Assembly (NCBI GenBank): GCA_002338655.1
Contig: DDIU01000022.1
Location: forward strand, 22,976 to 86,975
From: Flammeovirgaceae bacterium UBA1842
GTDB taxonomy: Bacteria; Bacteroidota; Bacteroidia; Cytophagales; Cyclobacteriaceae
Direction: 5' to 3'
DNA length: 64,000 nt
The notes under the pieces were generated by a model. That model was given only the letters and a program-made list of their open reading frames with translations. It was not told the origin of the DNA and made no database searches. Position 1 is the stretch's first letter, and each line of letters opens with the position of its first letter. The position numbers and the translations under genes are program-made. Below, in pieces: positions 36,589 through 45,657 of the stretch.

Positions 36589-38862
36589 ATGAAAATTAGA
36601 GATTTAATTAAATTTACTTTGGGGACGGCCTTAATATCGATGGTCATTTTCTCCTGTTCAGATGATTTTTCTGAAAAAGATTTATTACAAGCACAATATG
36701 ATTTAGCCGCAAAACAGGATTCTATAGCAAGGAATAGAAGTATTGAAGCACTAAATAAGGCAGGGGAACTAGTAAGTTTTCAAATCAAAGTAGTTGATAC
36801 AGATGGCACAGGTATTGAAGGACTTGAGGTTACATTGGGAGCTGCATCGGAGGGAGGTGTACCAGATAATCAAACTTTAACAACAGATGCTTCTGGACTT
36901 GTTTATTTTGATAGAGTTGCAATTGGTGGCAATTCAGTAAACATAAGTGGGGGATCTATAATTGATGCAGTACTAAGTGCTAATTTTGGTGAAATTGAAG
37001 AAGGTAAGCACTATCAAATTATTGATAACAATATCATACCTACTCCAGTAACTGAAAATGCCATAATCACTGTAATTGCAAATGGTACTGCAACAGCAAC
37101 TGTTCAGGGTAATGTTAAAATAGAAACAGATGTAACCAATACAACAAGTGAAGTACCACAGGATGTAGTTCTATATGCGAATTTTGATGATAACCTGGTT
37201 GAAACAGCTTCTATTAGCTTGAATTACTTTTTTGCCACTAATGATAATGCATTAAGTGTAGGTATGGCTACAGTGGATAATACTACTGGGGACTATACAA
37301 TGACCGTGCCTGCTGGCGTTCAGTTTGATGTTTTGATACCGGATGTTCAATTTGCGCAAAGAATAGCTGTAAATGAAGTGAATAATCAGGTGTTGCCACG
37401 GCCAGAATATCGAGATATTATTACAAATTTCGGAGATACTTATAATTCAGACTTCAATACACCTTCAGTTATTGGAGCACGCGTTGTATTTGATATGCCA
37501 GCTGAACCGGGCGATGGTTTTACATTTGGAGGCTTTTCGAGAATAGGAAGGTCAATTCCAAATTTCAGTTTGAACAAGAATGCAGGTGACCCAATTACAG
37601 AACCTTATGAAGATGCTTCAGATATAGTTACACAGTTTACCAATTTAGGTGCAGGTTATATTGCCTCGCCCACAGTTACTATAACTGACGCCAATGGCAC
37701 TGGAGCATATGCTGAAGCATGGATAGAATTTGCAATAACAGGGTTGACATTAACCGATGCAGGTACTGGTTATGCTGCGAGTACAACTTATGCTTTTGAT
37801 CTTTATTATGATGAAATAGCTGATGCAGATGGAAACATTAATACGGATCAATTAGAGGCTTTTTCCGTTATCAATATAGATACTGATGGAGCAGGTGTAT
37901 TTCAATCTTCTGCTGTAGCTTCGGCTCTCGCTGATGCTATATCAAACGGGTTTAGCTACTTTGATGCAAATAACCTACAACAGATTAATGATAATATCTC
38001 CAATTTAAGACTAGTTAATACTGATGCAACAACCGATGCAATCGTAACGGTAAGTAGTGCAGTTGGAAGAGTATACGCATTAGATATGGTAGATTTAGGT
38101 GATGATTATACAAATCCTTCATTTACATTTTCAGGAGGTGGAGGTACAACTCAGGCAGTTATGAATGTTTTACAATTTGGTACTCAGTGGACTGTTGATG
38201 TTGACAATTCTGGAATTACAACACCTTACCCGTTACTCCCATCTGTAATGGAGTTGGAGTATTACCAGGTATCTGCTAACAGTAGAAGCGTGTCTCAAAC
38301 TAGTAATGTTTTTAATATTGAAACAGGTAGCTCAAACAGTTTCAGCAACTTATTGAAAACCGATGGTAGTGGAGATATACAATGGGTAGATCAGACTGCT
38401 AATTACAAAACAATCTTCTTCTCAGCCGAGGCTCCACGTGCATCAATTATACGAAACGAAGCAAATATTGCCGAAGCCTTTATTTCAACAGGTGCTATTG
38501 ACAATAATGATGGTTCTATTTCATTCATCAATGTAAACACCAATGGAAGTGGTTACACAGATAGATTTGGTGTGATCATTGAGCCCTCGGCAGTTGGAGC
38601 CCCAGGCTCTGGTGCTACAATAGAATTAAGAGGTGGCACATTCTTATCAACAGGGGAATATAGTTGGGGCAATGACTATAATATTACCAACGAAGGCTCT
38701 GGCTTTTTGGACAATTTGAATCAAGTTAATAGTGACAGAAATTTTATTGTAAACGGAACTACAAGCAGTAGCCCATACCTAAACAGAAAACTAAATGCAG
38801 GTCAAACTTACATTTTGGATATCGATTACGGCACTGGTGTAAGGACTGAAACTATTAATTAA
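36589..38862 (+). CDS. Large lipoprotein with GxGY-type beta repeats, unrecognised
   Basis: I do not recognise this 757-residue protein. It begins with a lipoprotein signal (VIFSC, Cys23), then a charged helical stretch (~27-60) and a carboxypeptidase-regulatory-like/Ig domain (~62-125) with VVDTDGTGIEGLEVTLGA and DASGLVYFDRV. Further domains are beta-rich, Asp/Asn/Thr-rich and low in Cys. At least three segments share the pattern G-x-GY-x4-P-x-V/F-x-I/F followed by a Gly/Ala-rich turn (~355-385, ~505-525, ~650-680). A metal-binding or surface-adhesion role is possible, but no catalytic motif is visible. A strong terminator follows. Confidence 0.78.
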   Translation: MKIRDLIKFTLGTALISMVIFSCSDDFSEKDLLQAQYDLAAKQDSIARNRSIEALNKAGELVSFQIKVVDTDGTGIEGLEVTLGAASEGGVPDNQTLTTDASGLVYFDRVAIGGNSVNISGGSIIDAVLSANFGEIEEGKHYQIIDNNIIPTPVTENAIITVIANGTATATVQGNVKIETDVTNTTSEVPQDVVLYANFDDNLVETASISLNYFFATNDNALSVGMATVDNTTGDYTMTVPAGVQFDVLIPDVQFAQRIAVNEVNNQVLPRPEYRDIITNFGDTYNSDFNTPSVIGARVVFDMPAEPGDGFTFGGFSRIGRSIPNFSLNKNAGDPITEPYEDASDIVTQFTNLGAGYIASPTVTITDANGTGAYAEAWIEFAITGLTLTDAGTGYAASTTYAFDLYYDEIADADGNINTDQLEAFSVINIDTDGAGVFQSSAVASALADAISNGFSYFDANNLQQINDNISNLRLVNTDATTDAIVTVSSAVGRVYALDMVDLGDDYTNPSFTFSGGGGTTQAVMNVLQFGTQWTVDVDNSGITTPYPLLPSVMELEYYQVSANSRSVSQTSNVFNIETGSSNSFSNLLKTDGSGDIQWVDQTANYKTIFFSAEAPRASIIRNEANIAEAFISTGAIDNNDGSISFINVNTNGSGYTDRFGVIIEPSAVGAPGSGATIELRGGTFLSTGEYSWGNDYNITNEGSGFLDNLNQVNSDRNFIVNGTTSSSPYLNRKLNAGQTYILDIDYGTGVRTETIN

Positions 38863-38898
38863 TATAGGTATATAGTAATTTATAATTTACTATTGTTT

Positions 38899-38930
38899 TT
38901 AAGCCCGTGCACATTGCACGGGCTTTTTCG
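38899..38930 (+). terminator. Terminator after the 757-residue lipoprotein gene
   Basis: An 11-bp stem AAGCCCGTGCA / TGCACGGGCTT with a three-base loop is followed by T residues. Confidence 0.88.
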
Positions 38931-38949
38931 TTCCACAACAACAAATAGG

Positions 38950-38982
38950 TTGAATCAATATCCTTAATATTATATAATTTTG
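38950..38982 (+). promoter_or_regulatory. Candidate promoter of the UbiA-like gene
   Basis: TTG at 38950-38952, a 22-base spacer and TAATTTTG at 38975-38982 (an exact TAnnTTTG). The predicted start near 38989 lies about 11 bases before the ATT codon proposed as the translation start. Confidence 0.5.
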
Positions 38983-38999
38983 AGATTGTATTAAAAATC

Positions 39000-39821
39000 A
39001 TTGCAACGCGCTCATTCTATCGACATATTAATAATCTCAGTATCGATGTCTCCATTGGTGCTATAATATGCTCTATTTTCCTATATAGATTAATGGGCCT
39101 TAATCCTTCATTGATTACCATAACCATACTTGGGTTGACGGTTTGGAGTATATATACTTTTGATCATTTACTTGATTCACGGAAGGGAGACTTGAAAATA
39201 TCCACTGAAAGGCATCTTTTTCATTTGAAATACCAGAGGCAATTGAGCAAATTTATCTTAGTGGTTTTACTTTTGATTGGGGGACTGATTTTTTTACTAC
39301 CAACTAAAACCTTGGTTTTAGGCACTGCTTTAGGCTTAATTGTCCTAGCCTATTTTTTGTCGATGTACCTGATCAATTGGAAATCTATTATCCATAAAGA
39401 ACTTACCATTGCCATAGTATATACATTAGGTGTCATGGTTGGGCCATTAAGTGTATTTAATGGAGTATTTGAGGCATATCTTATGCTGATTATTGCTACA
39501 TTTTTTGTCATAGTTCTGCTCAACCTTCTTATATTTTCCATATTTGATTCTGATGCTGATTCCACGGCAAACTTTCCATCACTGATTCAAAGAGTTGGAG
39601 ATAAATGGTCAAAAATTTTGATAGTCATATTAAGTGCACTGGCTGTATTGATGCTTACTTCAATCTATTCATTGGGGTTTAGAAAAGAGTCGGGCCTTTT
39701 ATTAGGGATGCTTTTAATCCTTCAAGTTATTTATTGGTTTAAAACCAATGGTTTTATAAAGGAAAACTATCGGTATTTAGGGGACGGTGTTTTCATATTG
39801 CCAATTCTGTATCTGTTGTGA
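39000..39821 (+). CDS. UbiA-like membrane prenyltransferase, apparent non-standard (ATT) start
   Basis: This is a polytopic membrane protein with eight or so helices, resembling UbiA-type prenyltransferases. An Asp-rich motif lies in the first loop (YTFDHLLDSRKGD) and a second in FSIFDSDADSTANFPSL. The first ATG at 39093 would cut off a clearly conserved-looking helix. The frame stays open upstream to 38949 and reads FYRHINNLSIDVSIGAIICSIFLYR, but contains no ATG, GTG or TTG; ATT at 39000 is the best candidate. The alternative is an N-terminally damaged gene. It overlaps the methyltransferase gene by four bases (GTGA), which suggests a joint prenyl-lipid or quinone-like pathway. Substrate unknown. 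Confidence 0.7.
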   Translation: MATRSFYRHINNLSIDVSIGAIICSIFLYRLMGLNPSLITITILGLTVWSIYTFDHLLDSRKGDLKISTERHLFHLKYQRQLSKFILVVLLLIGGLIFLLPTKTLVLGTALGLIVLAYFLSMYLINWKSIIHKELTIAIVYTLGVMVGPLSVFNGVFEAYLMLIIATFFVIVLLNLLIFSIFDSDADSTANFPSLIQRVGDKWSKILIVILSALAVLMLTSIYSLGFRKESGLLLGMLLILQVIYWFKTNGFIKENYRYLGDGVFILPILYLL

Positions 39822-40435
39822 AGAACAACTTCAATAGAATAGCTCCAATGTATGATATGCTTTCCAAAACCATTTTTGGAAATACAATAAGAAACGCTCA
39901 AAAATCGCACTTAAATCAAATAGAGGCGAAAAAACGAATTGTTATAGTAGGAGGAGGGAGTGGCAAAATATTGCTCGATTTGAATCAATTAGGATTGGAA
40001 TTGGATGTGATCTATGTAGAGCTATCAACCTCAATGATGGAAAGGGCGATGGCCATCCAGCCAATTATCAATCTTAATGTCGAGTTTGTGTGCGCTGATG
40101 TGCTTCAAATGGAGCTTCCAGCCAGTGACGTTATTATCACCAATTTCTTTCTTGATGTTTTTACCGAACCAAACCTCAATGCGGTTATGATAAAATTGGC
40201 CGCGGCTTTGCGACCTAATGGGATTTGGCTATGTACTGACTTCGTACTTACAAGAAAATTTTTCAATGACATGCTAGTTTGGGCTATGTATGCCTTTTTT
40301 AGGGTTACCACTAACTTGGAAGGGGGTAGATTACTTGACTTTGAGGAATACTTCAGTAAAATCGGTTTTCAATGTATAGTATCAAAAACATATTTTAATA
40401 GGATGATTATGTCTTCGTGCTATAAAAGAACATAG
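39818..40435 (+). CDS. SAM-dependent methyltransferase, class I
   Basis: This 205-residue Rossmann-fold methyltransferase has the SAM-binding motif I IVGGGSGKILLDL at ~42-54, the acidic end of beta-2 in VIYVELS at ~68, and motif IV around SDVIITNFFLDVF at ~110. The start GTG overlaps the UbiA-like gene stop. The pairing of a UbiA-like protein and a methyltransferase recalls ubiquinone or menaquinone synthesis, but this protein is not MenG/UbiE by sequence. The substrate is unknown. Confidence 0.82.
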   Translation: MKNNFNRIAPMYDMLSKTIFGNTIRNAQKSHLNQIEAKKRIVIVGGGSGKILLDLNQLGLELDVIYVELSTSMMERAMAIQPIINLNVEFVCADVLQMELPASDVIITNFFLDVFTEPNLNAVMIKLAAALRPNGIWLCTDFVLTRKFFNDMLVWAMYAFFRVTTNLEGGRLLDFEEYFSKIGFQCIVSKTYFNRMIMSSCYKRT

Positions 40436-40446
40436 ACCTAAAGGTT

Positions 40447-40475
40447 TTAAAACATTTATTACATCTATGTTTTAA
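40447..40475. terminator. Weak bidirectional hairpin between convergent genes
   Basis: The 9-bp stem TTAAAACAT / ATGTTTTAA with an 11-base loop is AT-rich and overlaps the stop of the minus-strand hydrolase gene. It may act as a weak terminator. Confidence 0.3.
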
Positions 40476-41676
40476 GAACAGTCTTAACCCTGATTTCATT
40501 GTATAATGTTCTATGAACTGGGCATCGATCTGCAATTTCCATTAACCGTTTACGCTGTTCATCGGTAAGGTTTCCTACCAGTTCAATTTCCCTATCTATC
40601 TGATCAATTTTAGCCTCTGGTGTTTCACATGTTTCGCAATCCGTTACATGAACCCTATTGTGTTGCAAATGCACTTTTACTTCTTGCAAATCAAAACTTT
40701 TTCTATCCGCATACATTCTCAAAGTCATACTGGTACATGTTCCTAAACTTGCCAATAACAGATCGTATGGTGTTGGTCCCAAATTGGCCCCACCTACTGA
40801 CTCAGGTTCATCCGCTAAAAAGCCATGATCACCAGCCATTATTTCTGTAGTGTACCCAATTGGGCCCGTTCTCACTACTACGGGCATATCAGTGGTCAGC
40901 TTCTGCTCTTCTTTTTTAGCAATGTATCTATTGGCCCATGCTGCAATCACATCCCCAACATATTGGGAATCCTCCTTTTTTGAAAGAAGGTGATCGGCAC
41001 CATCCAATGAAATATAACTTTTAGGGTGTTTAGCGGCCACATAGATTTTTCTAGCATTATCAATGTCAACAATAGCATCTTGTGGGGAGTGCAGTATCAA
41101 CATAGATTTCTTAAGGCCGGGAAGGATACTGTTTAAATCAGACGCCTCTAAGTCTTTGATAAATTGTTCCTTAATCTTAAATGGTCTACCCCCTATGGAA
41201 ACAGTGGCTTCCCCTTTTTCTTTTATCTCATCAATACCACTAATCAATAGTTTCTTTACATGGGCAGGTTCGGCTGGAGCACCAATCGTAACCACTGATT
41301 TTACAGCCACCATTTGCGGAGCTACAGCCAAAACGGCAGCACCGCCCAGAGAATGGCCAATGATAATTTGCGGAGCTTCATAATTGCCATCAAGAAATTC
41401 GTATGCTGACATTAAATCTGAAATATTGGATGAAAAATTGGAATCAGAAAAATCCCCTTCACTTTCTCCAAGCCCAGTGAAATCAAAACGGAGTACCGCT
41501 ATTCCATACTGGTTGAGTGTTCTGCTGATATTGGTTACCGCAGTTAAGTTTTTAGAGCATGTAAAACAATGGGCAAACAGCGCAAATGCCCTAGGTTTAC
41601 CATCAACGGGCTGTTCTAATAAAGCGGATAATAACTGTCCAGTTTTATTTTTAAAATTAATCTTGATTAAACTCAT
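40465..41676 (-). CDS. Bifunctional alpha/beta hydrolase - OsmC-like fusion protein
   Basis: The N-terminal half (~1-255) is an alpha/beta hydrolase with nucleophile elbow GHSLGG, an acidic residue near SPQDAIVDI and the catalytic His in GADHLL. The C-terminal half (~265-403) is an OsmC/Ohr-type domain with its two redox Cys in LGTCTSMTLRMYADRK and DRCPVHRTL. OsmC proteins reduce organic hydroperoxides. The fusion is a known architecture in Bacteroidota and proteobacteria, possibly for lipid peroxide handling. Length 403 is normal for it. It is convergent with the methyltransferase. Confidence 0.92.
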   Translation of the reverse strand: MSLIKINFKNKTGQLLSALLEQPVDGKPRAFALFAHCFTCSKNLTAVTNISRTLNQYGIAVLRFDFTGLGESEGDFSDSNFSSNISDLMSAYEFLDGNYEAPQIIIGHSLGGAAVLAVAPQMVAVKSVVTIGAPAEPAHVKKLLISGIDEIKEKGEATVSIGGRPFKIKEQFIKDLEASDLNSILPGLKKSMLILHSPQDAIVDIDNARKIYVAAKHPKSYISLDGADHLLSKKEDSQYVGDVIAAWANRYIAKKEEQKLTTDMPVVVRTGPIGYTTEIMAGDHGFLADEPESVGGANLGPTPYDLLLASLGTCTSMTLRMYADRKSFDLQEVKVHLQHNRVHVTDCETCETPEAKIDQIDREIELVGNLTDEQRKRLMEIADRCPVHRTLYNEIRVKTVLKT

Positions 41677-41725
41677 ATTAAACTGTTTTTAGTGGTTACT
41701 AATTTACTGTTTTAGGGATTACCAA

Positions 41726-41758
41726 TTTGTCAAGTTAGATACAATAGACCTATTTTTA
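41726..41758 (+). promoter_or_regulatory. Candidate promoter of the multi-PAS kinase gene
   Basis: TTTG at 41726-41729, a 21-base spacer and TATTTTTA at 41751-41758 (one mismatch to TAnnTTTG). The predicted start is ~75 bases before the ATG. Confidence 0.35.
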
Positions 41759-41837
41759 AGTATATTTATTGATACCTTCTTGATAGTTATCATGTAACCA
41801 TTATATTGCAAGGTTTAATTGTCAGAATTATTTTTTA

Positions 41838-44453
41838 ATGAATCAATTGAGTGCTGAGAATCTATATATTTCCAACTTTATTGGGGCAAGTGTAGATGGG
41901 ATATTTATTCTGGATAGTAATTATAAGGTATTAGCTTGGAATGCTAGAATCGCTAAAATCACCAATATTGAACCCGCTGTTGCTATTGGCAAAGGAATTG
42001 ATTCACTGGCTTTTCATTTTTCACAACAATTTTTCCTTGAAGGTTTAAGAAAAGCATATGACAACAAAGGCAGTGTGCTTTCCAACAATTTTATATTTGA
42101 ACATACCAGCAAAATTTATAATTGTCAGGCAAGTGTTTCCCCAATTAAATTACCTGAGGAACAGGATCTAGGGTGCATGGTGATAATGAGGGAATTGCCT
42201 TCACGAAAAATCAAAAGGAGCCGATTTAAACCACTTGTTGAGGAGTCCCCGATAGCTACAGCCATATACCATAAAGACGGCAGACCCAAATATTTCAATA
42301 AGGCTCACGGGGAAATTTGGGGCACTAAATATGGAATGGCCTCTAGGGCAATCGAAAACTACAATATTTTGGAGGATGAGCAATTGGTTGACCTGGGGAT
42401 CATGGCTTTTATTGAAAAAGGATTTGCAGGAGAGCCTTGTGATATTCCTCCAGTAGCCTATAACCCGTACGACACACCTTCTATAAAGGGGTTAGGCATG
42501 AATGAAAAGAAATACATCAAAGGCCATTTATTTCCCATAAAAAACAGTGGTGGTGAATTGGACGAGGTGGTTTTGGTGCTCACGGACATCACCTTTCAAA
42601 AGCAAGCCGAGCAGATTCTATCCGATACACATCAGAAATTTCAGATGCTTACTAAAGGCCTGCCCGGTGTGATATATGAATATGAGGAAATTGGGGAAAA
42701 TCCACACCAGTTTAGGTACATAAGTCAGGGTTGCGAAGAGATGTTTGGGTTTACTCCAGATGAAATCATGGCTGATGCAAGCCTATTAGAACGTAGAATC
42801 CATCCTGAAGATGTACTTGGTTTCAGGGACACCACTTTGAGTAGTGAGTTTGAAGCAAAAAACTGGGAATGGCAAGGTAGAATTATCATAAATGGAGTTG
42901 AGAAATGGATCAAAGGCAAATCAAATCCAACTAAACTAAGTGATGGAACCATCGTACGTTATGGGCTACTTCTGGATATTACAGAGAAAAAGGAGGTAGA
43001 AAGGCAATATAAAATTACTGAGAACAGGTTAAAACTGGCACTCGAAGGTGCTGAATTGGGCTTGTGGGAATGGGATTTAAAAAACGGAAAATCTATTCTC
43101 AACAAATCATGGGCATCTAAGTATGGCTATAGCAGTACTGAGTTTGAAGAAAAATTTTCTCAATGGGAGACTTTGGTTCACCCAGATGATTTACCGGAAG
43201 CCAAATCAATAATTGATGCTCATTTTAACGGAGAAACAGAAACATTTCAAGCTGAGTATCGGATAAAGACCAAAACTGGGAAATGGGTCTGGGTGATGGA
43301 TCGGGGTAAAATAATGGACCGAACAAAAAAGGGAGTTGTTAAATCTGCCTCTGGTACATTACTCGATATAAATGATTCAAAAATCACCCAAAACATTATA
43401 AAGCAAAACGAGCAACTGTTTACACAATTATTTGAAAATGCGCCATTGGGCGTTGTACTGCTGGATCGTGAGCACAAGGTAATTCAGATGAACCAAGGAT
43501 TTGAAAAAATGTTTGGTTTTACCAAAGCCGATATTATCGGCAAGCAACTCAATAATATTATTGTCCCAGCTGACAAAAATCAGGAATCAATTGATATTAA
43601 CGTACTTACAACGCAAGGTACAGTTGGGGTTTTAGAATCTCAAAGAGCTCATAAAGATGGGTCGTTAATTCCAGTTATCATATATGGAGTGCCAGTCTCA
43701 CATAACAACAAAACCATCGGGATTTATGGCATTTATGTAAATATAACCGACCGTGTAAGTGTGGAGAAAGAGCTTCAAATAAGGAATAACGAATTGGACA
43801 ACTTTGTCTATAAGGTATCACATGATCTTCGCGCGCCATTATCTTCTATTTTAGGCCTTGTCAATTTGGCCAGCTTAGAAAACAATGAAGATGACATACG
43901 TCAATACATAGCAATTATTGAGAATAGGATAAAACAACTTGACAGTTTTATAAACGATGTGTTAAGCCATTCTAAAAACCTTAAAATGGAGGTCTCGGTT
44001 GATCATATTGAATTCAAAACCATCATTGATAATTGCTTTGATGACCTTAGTTATCTATCTAAGGCGGATATCATTACTAAAAAGGTGTTGATAAAAGGAG
44101 GTGAATTTTATAGCGATAAATGGAGGATCAATGAAATTTTCAGAAACCTTATATCCAATACCATCAAATACCTTAATCCGGAAGAAAAATCCCCCTATGT
44201 AAATATTGAGGTGATGGTTACTAAAAAGGAGGCAAAAATTACAATAGAAGATAACGGTATAGGTATTGATCTGGAATCCATGCCAAAGATTTTCAACATG
44301 TTCTATAGGGCAACTACACAATCCGAAGGGTCTGGGATTGGGCTATATATTGTAAAAAATGCAATAGAAAAGCTTGGTGGTTCTGTATCCTTGGCAACTA
44401 ATAAGGATTCAGGTACCACTTTTACCATAATTTTGCCTAATCAGGGAAAATAA
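41838..44453 (+). CDS. Multi-PAS sensor histidine kinase
   Basis: This 871-residue soluble kinase has about five PAS/PAC modules (~10-120, ~135-255, ~270-385, ~400-515, ~525-645) before HisKA and HATPase_c. The phospho-acceptor is His662 in SHDLRAPL. ATP-binding motifs are EDNGIGI and GSGIGLYIVK. No membrane helix or signal peptide is visible, so the input is probably cytoplasmic. The kinase core closely resembles that of the propeller kinase at the left edge, in particular FVY-x2-SHDLRAPL. No response regulator is adjacent. It may begin an operon with the next three genes. Confidence 0.93.
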   Translation: MNQLSAENLYISNFIGASVDGIFILDSNYKVLAWNARIAKITNIEPAVAIGKGIDSLAFHFSQQFFLEGLRKAYDNKGSVLSNNFIFEHTSKIYNCQASVSPIKLPEEQDLGCMVIMRELPSRKIKRSRFKPLVEESPIATAIYHKDGRPKYFNKAHGEIWGTKYGMASRAIENYNILEDEQLVDLGIMAFIEKGFAGEPCDIPPVAYNPYDTPSIKGLGMNEKKYIKGHLFPIKNSGGELDEVVLVLTDITFQKQAEQILSDTHQKFQMLTKGLPGVIYEYEEIGENPHQFRYISQGCEEMFGFTPDEIMADASLLERRIHPEDVLGFRDTTLSSEFEAKNWEWQGRIIINGVEKWIKGKSNPTKLSDGTIVRYGLLLDITEKKEVERQYKITENRLKLALEGAELGLWEWDLKNGKSILNKSWASKYGYSSTEFEEKFSQWETLVHPDDLPEAKSIIDAHFNGETETFQAEYRIKTKTGKWVWVMDRGKIMDRTKKGVVKSASGTLLDINDSKITQNIIKQNEQLFTQLFENAPLGVVLLDREHKVIQMNQGFEKMFGFTKADIIGKQLNNIIVPADKNQESIDINVLTTQGTVGVLESQRAHKDGSLIPVIIYGVPVSHNNKTIGIYGIYVNITDRVSVEKELQIRNNELDNFVYKVSHDLRAPLSSILGLVNLASLENNEDDIRQYIAIIENRIKQLDSFINDVLSHSKNLKMEVSVDHIEFKTIIDNCFDDLSYLSKADIITKKVLIKGGEFYSDKWRINEIFRNLISNTIKYLNPEEKSPYVNIEVMVTKKEAKITIEDNGIGIDLESMPKIFNMFYRATTQSEGSGIGLYIVKNAIEKLGGSVSLATNKDSGTTFTIILPNQGK

Positions 44454-44478
44454 AAGCCATATCTCTTATACTTGCAAC

Positions 44479-45651
44479 ATGAAAGTTGTTGAGGTTGGTG
44501 ATAAAAGGTTAGCAAAGGAATTTGTAAAACTTCCTGTAAGGCTGTATAGAAATGAGCCCAATTGGATTCGCCCCTTAGATAATGACATTGAGTCCGTTTT
44601 TGACCCTAAAAAGAACAAGACTTACCGCAACGGTAAATGTGTTCGCTGGATTTTGTTTGATGAATCAGATCTTCCAATTGGAAGGATAGCAGCCTTTATA
44701 AATGAAAAGACCGTAAACAAAGATAATGACCAGCCTACGGGTGGGATTGGTTTTTTTGAATGTATAAACGATCAACAGGCAGCCAATTTACTTTTTGATA
44801 CGTCTAAACAATGGTTGATAGGCCAAGGCATGGAGGCCATGGACGGGCCTATTAATTTTGGTGAAAGGGACAAGTGGTGGGGGCTATTGGTTGACGGCTT
44901 CCAAATAGAACCAAATTACAATTGTAATTATAACCCACCTTATTATCGACAACTGTTTGAAAGTTATGGGTTTAAAGACTATTTCCAGCAATATACATTT
45001 GGCAGAAAAGTTAGGGATCCATTCTCATCAAAATTGATGGAAAAAGGGGAGCGTATATTAGGCGATAAAGATTCAGGATACACGTTCCGTCATATGGAGC
45101 TTTCGAAATTGGACAAATACACCGAAGATTTTATGGTGGTGTATAACAAAGCATGGGCTAGGCACAAAGGGGTCTCGAAAATGTCATCGCTGCAAGCTAA
45201 GGCCATAATGAAGCAAATGAAACCCATTATTGACGAAAAAATAGTATGGTTCGGTTATCACAATGATGAGCCAATTGCATTTTATATTAACTTGCCCGAG
45301 GTAAATCAGATTTTTAAACATGTAAATGGAAAACTTGATCTGATCGGGAAGCTCAAATTTCTCTACCATAAATGGAGAAAATCATGTAATAAGATGCTAG
45401 GTCTCGTTTTTGGGATAGTACCAGAACATCAGGGCAAAGGCGTGGAAGGAGCCTTGGTATTGGCTACAGCTCAAATGGTTCAAAAGGATTATCAACGTTA
45501 TGAAAATTTGGAAATGAATTGGATTGGGGATTTTAACCCTAAGATGATCCGGGTAGTGGAGCAGGTAGGTGGTGATATAGTGAAAACACATATTACCTAT
45601 AGGAAACTATTTGATGAAAATAAGGAGTTTAAACGCTGTCCTATTCAATAA
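44479..45651 (+). CDS. GNAT-like acyltransferase domain protein
   Basis: This 390-residue cytoplasmic protein is conserved in Bacteroidota as a hypothetical or GNAT-like protein. The C-terminal half has a GNAT-type acetyl-CoA loop in GIVPEHQGKGVEGALVLA and a following helix. The N-terminal part (FVKLPVRLYRNEPNWIRPL) is typical of this group. Tandem GNAT folds are likely. The substrate is unknown. It lies between a PAS kinase and a VTT-domain membrane protein with spacings of 25 and 6 bases. Confidence 0.75.
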   Translation: MKVVEVGDKRLAKEFVKLPVRLYRNEPNWIRPLDNDIESVFDPKKNKTYRNGKCVRWILFDESDLPIGRIAAFINEKTVNKDNDQPTGGIGFFECINDQQAANLLFDTSKQWLIGQGMEAMDGPINFGERDKWWGLLVDGFQIEPNYNCNYNPPYYRQLFESYGFKDYFQQYTFGRKVRDPFSSKLMEKGERILGDKDSGYTFRHMELSKLDKYTEDFMVVYNKAWARHKGVSKMSSLQAKAIMKQMKPIIDEKIVWFGYHNDEPIAFYINLPEVNQIFKHVNGKLDLIGKLKFLYHKWRKSCNKMLGLVFGIVPEHQGKGVEGALVLATAQMVQKDYQRYENLEMNWIGDFNPKMIRVVEQVGGDIVKTHITYRKLFDENKEFKRCPIQ

Positions 45652-45657
45652 CATCCA

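Noticed and set aside
38949..39092. Frameshift explaining the missing UbiA-like start
   Set aside because: The same frame continues without any stop from the putative first helix into the known gene, so no shift is needed; only the start codon is missing.
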